A DNA stretch of 35,191 nucleotides from a virus. Below, in pieces: positions 12,860 through 21,617 of this stretch. A program made the translations under genes and the position numbers. Each line of letters begins with the position of its first letter. Within the stretch, counting starts at the first letter, position 1. The stretch spans positions 1 to 35,191 of IMG/VR virus record IMGVR_UViG_3300037847_000937; one strand, written 5' to 3'. A model generated the notes under the pieces. That model did no database searches and was not told the origin of the DNA. It was given only the letters and a program-made list of their open reading frames with translations.

Positions 12860-13681
12860 ATGTCCGTAGCAATAAGTACTGCTTTTATTAAACAGTTTGA
12901 GAGTGATGTCCATATGGCTTATCAAAGAATGGGCTCCAAGTTAAAAGATACTATTAGACAAAAGCCAAGTATTAATGGTAATCAAACAGTTTTTCAAAAA
13001 GTAGGTAAAGGAAGTGCTGTCCAAAAATCCCGTCATGGACAAGTACCTATAATGAACATTGACCATACCAATGTAACTGTAACTCTACAAGATTATTTTA
13101 GTGCAGATTATGTTGATAGGTTAGATGAACTTAAAATAAACATTGATGAAAGAATGGTAGTGGCTCAAAGTGCCGCTGGTGCATTAGGAAGAAAGACTGA
13201 TGAACTAATTACTACTGCTCTTGACGGAACATCAAACACACAAACTGAGTCTGGTTCAGATGGTTTAACTCTCACAAAGATAAACAATGTGTTTACTTCT
13301 ATGGGAGAAGGAGACATACCTGATGATGGCGACAGATACTTTGTAGTATCACCTGATGGTTGGGTGGATCTACTTGGTATTAATGCTTTCGCAGACGCAG
13401 ACTTTATCGGTCCTGATGAGTTACCATACAAAGGTGGTATGGTTGCAAAAAGATGGCTTGGCTTTATGTGGATGGTACATAGTGGTTTACCAACTACATC
13501 AAGTAAGAGACAATGTTTTGCATATCACAGAACTGGAGTAGGAGTAGCAATGGGTGCTGATGTAACAACAGAAGTAAACTATATTCCTGAAAGAGTGTCT
13601 AACTTAATTACTGCATATATGAGTCTGGGTGTTGTACTGATTGACGACAACGCAGTCTTTGAAGTGCAGATAGCTGAATAG
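12860..13681 (+). CDS. Major capsid protein
   Basis: A 273-aa protein in the position of the capsid gene, after the scaffold. It has typical podoviral capsid segments: FIKQFESDVHMAYQRMGSKLKDTIR (residues 9-33), DYFSADYVDRLDELKINIDERM, and YFVVSPDGWVDLLG (about 155-168). It probably adopts the HK97 fold and forms the icosahedral shell. A strong AAGGAGG site lies 6-7 nt before the ATG, fitting high expression. The length is at the short end for podoviral capsid proteins but similar to those of small marine podoviruses. Confidence 0.82.
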   Translation: MSVAISTAFIKQFESDVHMAYQRMGSKLKDTIRQKPSINGNQTVFQKVGKGSAVQKSRHGQVPIMNIDHTNVTVTLQDYFSADYVDRLDELKINIDERMVVAQSAAGALGRKTDELITTALDGTSNTQTESGSDGLTLTKINNVFTSMGEGDIPDDGDRYFVVSPDGWVDLLGINAFADADFIGPDELPYKGGMVAKRWLGFMWMVHSGLPTTSSKRQCFAYHRTGVGVAMGADVTTEVNYIPERVSNLITAYMSLGVVLIDDNAVFEVQIAE

Positions 13682-13690
13682 GAGGTACAA

Positions 13691-13936
13691 ATGGCTTTAG
13701 ATGCAACAAATTTATTTAAGGTTGGTGGTGCTAATCCTGGTTTGTGGATTTATAAATCTACAGATGCAATAGGCACTATTGATGATACAGATTATTTTGC
13801 TAGTGTAACAAACGAGTTAAAGCAATTTGATGTAATTATTATCATAGGAGCAACTGGTGGTTCGCCAACAGTCGATATGGCAACGGTTACAAGTGCAACT
13901 GGTGCCGCTTCGGTAACAGTAGCATTACTATCTTAA
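13691..13936 (+). CDS. Small head protein (possible decoration protein)
   Basis: An 81-aa protein (MALDATNLFKVGGANPGLWIYKSTDAIGTIDD...) with a beta-rich, Thr/Val/Ala-rich C-terminal part. It directly follows the capsid gene with an AGGAGGT site. I recall the same N-terminal pattern after capsid genes in other marine podoviruses. It is probably a virion protein, perhaps decorating the capsid, though this is inferred from position. A hairpin follows the stop. Confidence 0.6.
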   Translation: MALDATNLFKVGGANPGLWIYKSTDAIGTIDDTDYFASVTNELKQFDVIIIIGATGGSPTVDMATVTSATGAASVTVALLS

Positions 13937-13944
13937 CGGAGTAT

Positions 13945-13962
13945 GGGGGAGGTAACTCCCCC
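13945..13962. other. Strong hairpin downstream of the capsid genes
   Basis: GGGGGAG (13945-13951) pairs perfectly with CTCCCCC (13956-13962) around a GTAA (GNRA) tetraloop. No U-tract follows, so it is more likely an mRNA-stabilising or attenuating structure that separates high capsid expression from the tail genes. It also sequesters the GGAGG that might otherwise serve the next gene. Confidence 0.7.
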
Positions 13963-13970
13963 AACATTAT

Positions 13971-14594
13971 ATGGCTACAACAAAGATAGATATATGTGCA
14001 AGAGCATTAGTTATGATAGGAGCAAGTCCTATTACTTCATTTGCAGATGGCACAACAGAGTCTACAGTAGCTAGTAATTTATACGAAGATACAATTAAGA
14101 ATATGTTATCTAGCTATCGTTGGAGATTTGCTAGTAAACAAGCACAACTATCAAGATTAACAGATACACCTGATCATAAATGGGATAGTGCATACCAATT
14201 ACCAGCAGATTTAGTAGGATTACATGGTGTGTTTGTAAACGATCAGCCTATAAAATTTGAAAGATATGGTGATATGGTATACAATGATGCAGTATCAACA
14301 GATAAAGTATATGCAGATTATACATTTTACGATACAACAGTAGCAAATCCAGAAGCTTTATTTCCTGCATATTTTATATTCTCAGCAGAATTATCATTAG
14401 CAAGTATCTTTGCATTTGCTGTAGCTCAGAATCCAACTCTTGCAGATTCATTAGAAGGTAAAGCACAAAGACAAATAGCTATAGCAAAAAACATTGATGC
14501 ACAACAAAGAACTTCAAGTAGGCTTCGTGTATCAAGATTTAATAACACACGAAACTCTACTGGTTTAGGAAACATAGAAGGCATAGTGGAGTAA
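13971..14594 (+). CDS. Tail tubular protein A (gp11-like)
   Basis: A 207-aa protein with the T7 gp11-type layout: KIDICARALVMIGASPITSFADGTTES (residues 5-31), LYEDTIKNMLSSYRWRFA, and YQLPADLVGLHGV (73-85). It forms the adaptor ring under the portal to which nozzle and fibres attach. The length is normal. No clear ribosome-binding site is available because the only GGAGG upstream is in a hairpin. Confidence 0.88.
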   Translation: MATTKIDICARALVMIGASPITSFADGTTESTVASNLYEDTIKNMLSSYRWRFASKQAQLSRLTDTPDHKWDSAYQLPADLVGLHGVFVNDQPIKFERYGDMVYNDAVSTDKVYADYTFYDTTVANPEALFPAYFIFSAELSLASIFAFAVAQNPTLADSLEGKAQRQIAIAKNIDAQQRTSSRLRVSRFNNTRNSTGLGNIEGIVE

Positions 14595-14596
14595 AT

Positions 14597-16783
14597 GTGG
14601 CAAAAACAAAAGCACTACTAAGGCAACTTAAAACAACATTCCAAGCAGGTGAATTAGATCCATTGATGATAATGCGTAGTGATGTAAACGCATATGCAAA
14701 TGGTGCAAAACAAATGCAGAATGTATCATTGTTTTCTCAAGGAGGATTGAAAAGAAGAAATGGTACAAAAAGATATGCTAGTCTATCAGGTAATGCCAGA
14801 TTAGTAGGATTTGATTTTGATGATAATGAACAATACATAATGGCATTTGGTAATGAAAGAGTAGATATATACTATTTAGAAACAGATGCATTAGCACAAA
14901 GTATTACTGGATGCCCCTGGACCACTTCTATTTTATTTGAAATGCAGTTTACACAAGCTGGTGATACTATGATTATTACACATCCTAGTATGGCAACACA
15001 GAAAATATTTAGAACTGGGTTAACTACCTTTACTAGAAGTGCATTTGCTTTTGATGAAGATACAGCAAATGTATATCAACCATACTATAAATTTGCAGAT
15101 GCAAGTACTACAATATCTGCTAGTGGAACTACTGGTAGTGTAACCTTAACTACAAGTGCTAATCATTTTACATCTGCATATGTAAATGTTTGTTTAAAAA
15201 TAGAAGATACTACATTAAAGATAACTGGATATACAAGTGCTACACAAGTAACAGCTACCATACAAGGTACATTAAGAAAGAAACTAATTACCGATCCGTT
15301 TACAACAGAAAAAGGATCGCAAACAATAACTGTAAATGATCCATTGCATGGATTAACAAATGGTGCATCAGTTACATTTAGTGGTGCTAATAGTATAGAA
15401 GGTATAGATGGTACAGAATTAAATGGAACAAGAACTATAGCTGTACTAGATGAAGATACATATACTTTTACTGCTGGTGGTTCTACCAATGCTACCAATA
15501 CTGCGGCAGGTGGTGGGACAGCAATATTTATAACAAGTGCTAACCAAGCAAACACAAGATGGAAAGAACAAACATTTAGTAGTATAAGAGGTTATCCAGC
15601 AAGTGCTACATTTCATGATGGTAGGTTATGGTTTGGTGGTTCTTCAAGTTTGCCTGACTGGGTATGGGCTTCTAAAGTAGATGAGTATTTTAATTTTGAT
15701 TTAGGTGAAGCTAATGATAGTGATAGTATACAATCTAGTATAGGAGCATCACAAGTAGCAGATATAAGGCATCTATTATCTAACAGACACTTACTTATAT
15801 TTACAGCAAACGGAGAATTTTTCTGTCCACAAAGCGAACAGTCTGTATTAACACCTGCTAATTTTACAGCTAGAAGACAAACTACACATGGCAGTAGTTT
15901 TGTAAATGTTAAAACTTTAGAAGGTGGTGCTTTGTTTGTACAAAAACATGGTAGAGCAGTAAGAGAGTTATTATTTACAGATTTAGAATTATCATACTCT
16001 GCTACTAATATAAGTGTGTTAGCAAGTCATTTAATACAAACACCAGTAGATATGACAGTATTACAAGGTACATCAGAAAGACCAGAGTCTTATGCTATCT
16101 TTATAAATACAGATGGATCTTGTGGTGTATTTCACGCAGTACGATCTGAAAAACTAGCAGGATGGACAGAATGGAAAACAACAACTGGTGCTTCATTTAA
16201 AAGTGTAGAATCAGTAGGCTCTCGATTGTTCTTTACTGTTTACAGAAATAGTGCATATTTTATAGAAGAAATGGGATTAGAAGCAAATACATTAGACCAT
16301 TCATCTACATTTACAATAGGTAGTGCAGGCACAGTATTTACTGGATTGTCTAATTATGCAAGTAAAACAGTCAAGGTAAGAAGTGGTAACTTTTATATGG
16401 GAGAGTTTGCAGTTACATCAGGAGGACAACTTACATTGTCTACTGGATTTGATACTACTACGATTACTGTTGGATATGATTATGATGTTAACATAGAGAC
16501 TATGCCAGTAGAAACAGTTATAACAGCAGGTACATTACAAGGTAAACCTAAAAGAATAAGTAAGGTTATATTAGGATTAGACTCTGCATTAGCTACATCT
16601 GTCGAAGGCAACAGACTTGTGTTGCGACAAGTAACAGATGATTTATCTATAGCACCAACAGCTTTTACTGGTAAAAAAGATTTTTATTTATTAGGATATA
16701 ACAAAGATGCAACGGTAACAATTACCCAAAGCGATCCATTACCATTGCGTATAACTGGTTTAATTATGGAGTATTATTATTAA
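14597..16783 (+). CDS. Tail tubular protein B (gp12-like nozzle)
   Basis: A 728-aa protein starting with GTG at 14597, with GGAG 7 nt upstream. The N-terminal FQAGELDPLMIMRSDVNAY and QMQNVSLFSQGGLKRRNGTKRY (residues 38-59) are typical of T7 gp12-type nozzle proteins. The rest is beta-rich with a DGRLWFGGSSSLPDWVWAS segment, as in the family. Six copies form the tail tip nozzle. Its length is near that of T7 gp12. Confidence 0.9.
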   Translation: MAKTKALLRQLKTTFQAGELDPLMIMRSDVNAYANGAKQMQNVSLFSQGGLKRRNGTKRYASLSGNARLVGFDFDDNEQYIMAFGNERVDIYYLETDALAQSITGCPWTTSILFEMQFTQAGDTMIITHPSMATQKIFRTGLTTFTRSAFAFDEDTANVYQPYYKFADASTTISASGTTGSVTLTTSANHFTSAYVNVCLKIEDTTLKITGYTSATQVTATIQGTLRKKLITDPFTTEKGSQTITVNDPLHGLTNGASVTFSGANSIEGIDGTELNGTRTIAVLDEDTYTFTAGGSTNATNTAAGGGTAIFITSANQANTRWKEQTFSSIRGYPASATFHDGRLWFGGSSSLPDWVWASKVDEYFNFDLGEANDSDSIQSSIGASQVADIRHLLSNRHLLIFTANGEFFCPQSEQSVLTPANFTARRQTTHGSSFVNVKTLEGGALFVQKHGRAVRELLFTDLELSYSATNISVLASHLIQTPVDMTVLQGTSERPESYAIFINTDGSCGVFHAVRSEKLAGWTEWKTTTGASFKSVESVGSRLFFTVYRNSAYFIEEMGLEANTLDHSSTFTIGSAGTVFTGLSNYASKTVKVRSGNFYMGEFAVTSGGQLTLSTGFDTTTITVGYDYDVNIETMPVETVITAGTLQGKPKRISKVILGLDSALATSVEGNRLVLRQVTDDLSIAPTAFTGKKDFYLLGYNKDATVTITQSDPLPLRITGLIMEYYY

Positions 16784-17364
16784 TGTGTGTAGATCCAGGA
16801 ACAGCAATATTGATAGCCACAGCAGTTAGTGCTGGTACATCAATAATACAAGGGCAACAGCAAGCAAGAATAGCTAGAGACAATCAAGCATTACTGCAAG
16901 GTGAAATGGCTATTCGTAATGCACAACTAGCAGAAGAACAAAAGATAGCAAAGTTAAATGCACAAGAAGAAGAAGAACAACGCAAACAATTACTGCGTAG
17001 AAGCATAGCTACACAACGAGCATACAATAGAGGGCTAGAGAATAATTCATTTTTACGATTAATAGAATATGAAGAAGAAGCATTAGCAAAAGATATAGCT
17101 AATTTACGATTAGGATTAGGAGTAGAAACTAGCAGGTTAGCAACTGAAATATCAGTTAATACTACAAGAGCAAATCAACCAAGTGGTGCTAGTCAGATAG
17201 CAACAGCAGGATTCCTACAAGCGGCTGGTACTGTTGCTGGTGGATATGCAGATTACTCTTTAACAAGTAGTGGTAGATCTAATAATACAAATACAAATAC
17301 AACAAGTAGCTTTGGTGGGTATGGAACACAAAGAAACTCTAATAGACAATTAGGTGTGAAGTAA
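16783..17364 (+). CDS. Internal virion protein B-like (gp14-like)
   Basis: A 193-aa protein with an N-terminal hydrophobic segment (PGTAILIATAVSAGTSII, residues 5-22), a long Gln/Glu/Arg-rich helix (24-110), and an Ala/Gly-rich region near 140-160. This is the pattern of T7 gp14, the ejection protein that forms the outer-membrane end of the DNA-injection channel. The start overlaps the gp12-like stop (TAATG), and the same overlap links it to the next gene. Confidence 0.75.
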   Translation: MCVDPGTAILIATAVSAGTSIIQGQQQARIARDNQALLQGEMAIRNAQLAEEQKIAKLNAQEEEEQRKQLLRRSIATQRAYNRGLENNSFLRLIEYEEEALAKDIANLRLGLGVETSRLATEISVNTTRANQPSGASQIATAGFLQAAGTVAGGYADYSLTSSGRSNNTNTNTTSSFGGYGTQRNSNRQLGVK

Positions 17365-20300
17365 TGGTCAAAAGATTTTCTGATATATCTAGAACCTTAA
17401 TAAAAAGAAGTGGAGTTAGTAATGCTAGTGCAGGTAGAATAGATCCAAATCCTTCTGCACAAATAACAACAGAAATAAAAAATATAGCAAAAGAAGCATC
17501 TAATAGATTTACAGATATAGCTAAAACAAAAGCAATAAAGGATGGATTACGAGATGGTAAAATTTATGGAGTTACCTTTGATCATAACAATGTTCCTCAA
17601 TATAATAAAGCAGAGACAGGTGGTATGTTTTATCAAAATGCTTTTGAAGAAGCTGCAACAATAGAATACAAAAATTCAATACAAGATAATATTGCTAAAA
17701 AAATAGATGATGGATATTTTTCTTGGGCTGAAAATCCAGAAAACTTAAATGATATGGATTTATTAAGAACTAATATGGCAAGTGGTGTTGCTGGTATATT
17801 AGAATCTGTACCTAATGAATTTAGAAATTATGCTCAGAATCAGGCAAACAATAGAATATCTAGTAATTTAAATAATGAATATAAAAAACTTGCAAGTAGA
17901 AAGTTTAATAGATTAAACGAAAATATAAAACAAAGGTTAATTAATCTTACAAGCGAAATAGCAAACACTACATTTGATAATTTAGATGAAAGAGTAAATA
18001 TAAAAAATGCTTTTGATGAAACATTGAAAGCATTTACAAAATTAAATTTTGGATTAACAGATGTAGCTGTGTCTGCTGAAAAAGATTTTCTCCAAGCTTC
18101 AAATATAAATGCTTTTATATCAACACTATTTCATTATGACAATAACGGAGTTTTAGTAAATGCTGATAAAATAGAAAAAGTAGCAAGTGTATTAAATTTG
18201 TCTGGAGAGTCAGTAACTATAACAGATAAAAATGGTAAAGATTTAGTAATAGATAATGATTTTGTATTAAGTAAATACAATTCTGATGCTGTAAGAAATA
18301 TGTTAATAGAAAGAATTAATAAAGCAAAAGCATCAAGCCAAGAAAAAAAAATAAAATATCAAAATTATATAATAGCTAACCAAGAGACATACGCACAAGC
18401 AGATAGAAAATTAACTGATATGATTAATAACAACTCGCTTAATAGAGAAAACTTTGAAGAATTAAAAAATAATTTTCAAATTTCTAATAATATAAATAAA
18501 GATAATACCAATGTTTATGATGATGATATAAATAGTAATAATGCTGACATTGCATTTGCTAAACAAAAAAATGATATTATTAGAAGGGGTGAAGAATATT
18601 TTTCAAATATAAATAAAAATAAAGAAGCAGTACTTAGAGATTTAGATATAGAAACATTAACAGATTCAATCGTAGATAGTAGTACAAGTGTTGAAACATT
18701 AACTGATTCTGTAGATAGTCTTGCTAAACAATATCCAGGAAATAAAAAAATTATTGCTTTACAAAATTTAATAAAAAATGAACCTGAAGCTTTAAGTGTT
18801 ATGCGAGCAATAGTTCCTAAACTTGATGATGATACTGTTACTTCTCAAGGATTACAAGCTTTGTATAATGCTATAGATACTGGCACAGAAATGAAAGAAG
18901 ATTATACTTTTGCTGGCAAAACATATAGTAGTGCAAGATTAAATCAGTTATTTTCTGGATATGAACCAGTAAAACAAATAGTACTAAAACAATTAGCAGA
19001 TAGAATTAATACAATAAAGTCAGATGAAACTGTACAAAAAAGTGCAGCTGTAAAGATACAAAATATACTTACTGGAAATGGATCAATAACAAATTTAAGC
19101 ACAGTAAAACCAGGCGATATAGATAATGCATTTAATATAAATTTAGAAAATGTAAATATACCTTTTGAAAACATACATAGTTATATTAATGTAGCAGATC
19201 AAAATCAACGAGAAAAAAATATAGAAAACTTAGTAGGTATTACAGAAACTTATATGGAAAAAACAAGACATATACCTGCTACCATTGTAGATTATTTAAA
19301 ATCACCATACAATGATTTAGAAGACTTTAAAGCAAAAGTAGAATTTTATTCACATTTAAAAAGAAACAATAAGTATGCTTATCTTGTTGATGCTAAACAA
19401 TATCCACAATTAGAGGTAGCTAATGCTTTACCTACAGATAGTAAATTTTTAGAAACATATTTAACTAGTTTAAGAACATTTACAACAATGGATAAAGGTG
19501 CAAAAAATGCATCAGTTAATACATTTCTCGAATCTATAGATATGAAAAATCCAGATGATGCTACTCAAGCAAGTAAATTAAAACATATAAGAAATATATT
19601 ATTTGATGAATTTGAAACAGATAACAATCAAATAGAAATGGAAAGAGCATATGAAGATTTAAAACCAGCACTATTAGAAATAGGAGCTATAGCAAGTTTT
19701 CATAATAGCATACAAGGTGGTAATTTAGATTTAGAAAAATTATTATTTAATACATTTGAAGCTAGGTTAAGTACAAAAATAAAACCAGCAGAACAAGTAG
19801 TGGATGGTGCTACTAACAAAGATGATATAGAACACGCATTAGTTACAGATGGACTAAACTTTAGTAAAGCAGGACAGTTAACTGAAATGTTTCAACCAGT
19901 AAAAGAAGTGATTGATGTTGTTGGAGGTAATTCACAATTTGCAGGAAGTACTGTTGCTATTTTAAATTTTTTACAAGATGAAGATATTAACTTTAATATT
20001 ACAGATGGTATGAAAAGTAATGAGTTAGAACAACTTATAAGAAATCAAAGAGGTAGATTAGTAGAAAAATATGGAGATTATTATGTAAATCCAGAACAAA
20101 CAACTAAAGAACAAACTAGAATTAAAATGAATGCATCACCTATAACATATAACTTTGCAAGTACAGAATTTAAGGCAGAAGATTTTTTTAGATTATCAGA
20201 TAGAGATGGAGATACAATACATCTTATACCTGGAAAAACTTTTAAACTAGAAGTAGTAAAAGAAAACAATAAAATACAAGGATATCATTTAAAGTTGTTT

Positions 20301-21617
20301 GGTGAAAGAACTACAGCAGAGGATGCTAATTCTTCTAATTATGTAGAATATTCATATCTTACAAATCGAGAAGGAGAAAAAATATTAATACCATTGCATC
20401 TATTAATGGAAGATGCTAATAACTTTTTTGATAAAGCGGCAGAGGATGAATTGCTATTAGAAGCAGAATCAGAAAAAAGTAGAACTATAGAATTTCCTCC
20501 AGAAGCAACACCAGATTTAGGTCAACCACAACCGCCAACTGTAAGACAATATGAAGCAGGATTTACAAAATTTACACCTATACAAGTAGGAGAAAATACA
20601 TTATCTACTGGACAAAAAATTGATTTAGATCAAAAAGAACTAGCATATGTTAATTTACACAGAGTAGTATTAGGTAGTAATAATGCTATTGTAAATGAAG
20701 ATGGATCGTACACAACTGCAAAAGGTTCTATTATTGATGTTAGTACATTTATAGATAGTTACCAACAAGATATAACTCCAGTAAAAAGATACATTGTTGT
20801 GCCAAATGTAGTGCCATATACAAATAAAAACGGAGAAAGAAAGTATAGAGTAATTGGTAATGGAGAACAAGAGTTAAGAGATGATTATATAAATGAATTA
20901 GGTGGTATAGATAAGTTTCCTACATATAATAGTTTAGAAGCGGCGGAAGCTGGAGAACGCAAAATGAAAAAAATAATGACAGAAGATTTGCGTTTTTATA
21001 AAGGTGAAGCACAACCTGAATTAGCTTTTACAGTTAATAAAGGTGTAGGCAGAGAGATGGCTGTAGCAGGTGTTCGTTATATATTAAATTTAACTGCAGG
21101 TAATAATGAAGCTAATAGAAGGTTTATGATTGCTTTGTTAGGAACAGAAAGTGAATTTGGAAAAAATGAACTTACATACAAACCAGGTAGAATAAGTACT
21201 GGTATAGCACAATTTGATAAAGTATATACTGATAAAAAAACTGGTAAAGAAGTAGTAGGTATTTTTGATGATCTAAAACGCAGACATACTAAAGAATTAA
21301 AAGAAAATAATTATGGTGATGCTGGTACTGGATTACCACCAGTATTTGGTAAAACAGTTAAAAAAATAGAAGATGGTATTAATGCAGATTTTCCTGACTT
21401 ACTAGGAGGTAAAAAATTTAAACTAGAAAATTTAAATTATAATGATTTAGATAATCCTTTAGTATCAATAGCTATAGTAAGATTATGGTTAGCTACACAA
21501 GGAGCTACAAGTACATATAATAATCCTACTGATGCTTATTGGTTATATAAAAATATATATAATACAAATTTAAAAGTAGATACAAAAGATAAATTTATAG
21601 ATTTCTATAATGAGTAA
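17364..21617 (+). CDS. Ejection protein C-like (gp15-like) with C-terminal lytic transglycosylase-like domain
   Basis: A 1417-aa, Asn/Lys/Asp-rich, mostly helical protein in the gp15 position, longer than T7 gp15. Near the C terminus, MIALLGTESEFGK (with E1262) and RISTGIAQFDKVYT resemble the catalytic ES-x-F-G and the G-x-x-Q motifs of soluble lytic transglycosylases. That domain would open peptidoglycan during DNA injection. In T7 the equivalent domain is at the N terminus of gp16, so the arrangement differs. Coding sequence is strongly AT-biased. The 3' end overlaps the next gene by 8 nt. Confidence 0.75.
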   Translation: MVKRFSDISRTLIKRSGVSNASAGRIDPNPSAQITTEIKNIAKEASNRFTDIAKTKAIKDGLRDGKIYGVTFDHNNVPQYNKAETGGMFYQNAFEEAATIEYKNSIQDNIAKKIDDGYFSWAENPENLNDMDLLRTNMASGVAGILESVPNEFRNYAQNQANNRISSNLNNEYKKLASRKFNRLNENIKQRLINLTSEIANTTFDNLDERVNIKNAFDETLKAFTKLNFGLTDVAVSAEKDFLQASNINAFISTLFHYDNNGVLVNADKIEKVASVLNLSGESVTITDKNGKDLVIDNDFVLSKYNSDAVRNMLIERINKAKASSQEKKIKYQNYIIANQETYAQADRKLTDMINNNSLNRENFEELKNNFQISNNINKDNTNVYDDDINSNNADIAFAKQKNDIIRRGEEYFSNINKNKEAVLRDLDIETLTDSIVDSSTSVETLTDSVDSLAKQYPGNKKIIALQNLIKNEPEALSVMRAIVPKLDDDTVTSQGLQALYNAIDTGTEMKEDYTFAGKTYSSARLNQLFSGYEPVKQIVLKQLADRINTIKSDETVQKSAAVKIQNILTGNGSITNLSTVKPGDIDNAFNINLENVNIPFENIHSYINVADQNQREKNIENLVGITETYMEKTRHIPATIVDYLKSPYNDLEDFKAKVEFYSHLKRNNKYAYLVDAKQYPQLEVANALPTDSKFLETYLTSLRTFTTMDKGAKNASVNTFLESIDMKNPDDATQASKLKHIRNILFDEFETDNNQIEMERAYEDLKPALLEIGAIASFHNSIQGGNLDLEKLLFNTFEARLSTKIKPAEQVVDGATNKDDIEHALVTDGLNFSKAGQLTEMFQPVKEVIDVVGGNSQFAGSTVAILNFLQDEDINFNITDGMKSNELEQLIRNQRGRLVEKYGDYYVNPEQTTKEQTRIKMNASPITYNFASTEFKAEDFFRLSDRDGDTIHLIPGKTFKLEVVKENNKIQGYHLKLFGERTTAEDANSSNYVEYSYLTNREGEKILIPLHLLMEDANNFFDKAAEDELLLEAESEKSRTIEFPPEATPDLGQPQPPTVRQYEAGFTKFTPIQVGENTLSTGQKIDLDQKELAYVNLHRVVLGSNNAIVNEDGSYTTAKGSIIDVSTFIDSYQQDITPVKRYIVVPNVVPYTNKNGERKYRVIGNGEQELRDDYINELGGIDKFPTYNSLEAAEAGERKMKKIMTEDLRFYKGEAQPELAFTVNKGVGREMAVAGVRYILNLTAGNNEANRRFMIALLGTESEFGKNELTYKPGRISTGIAQFDKVYTDKKTGKEVVGIFDDLKRRHTKELKENNYGDAGTGLPPVFGKTVKKIEDGINADFPDLLGGKKFKLENLNYNDLDNPLVSIAIVRLWLATQGATSTYNNPTDAYWLYKNIYNTNLKVDTKDKFIDFYNE

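Noticed and set aside
15163-15555. 130-codon open frame antisense to the tail tube B gene
   Set aside because: Hydrophobic composition comes from Thr/Gly/Asn codons of the sense gene; no start signal.
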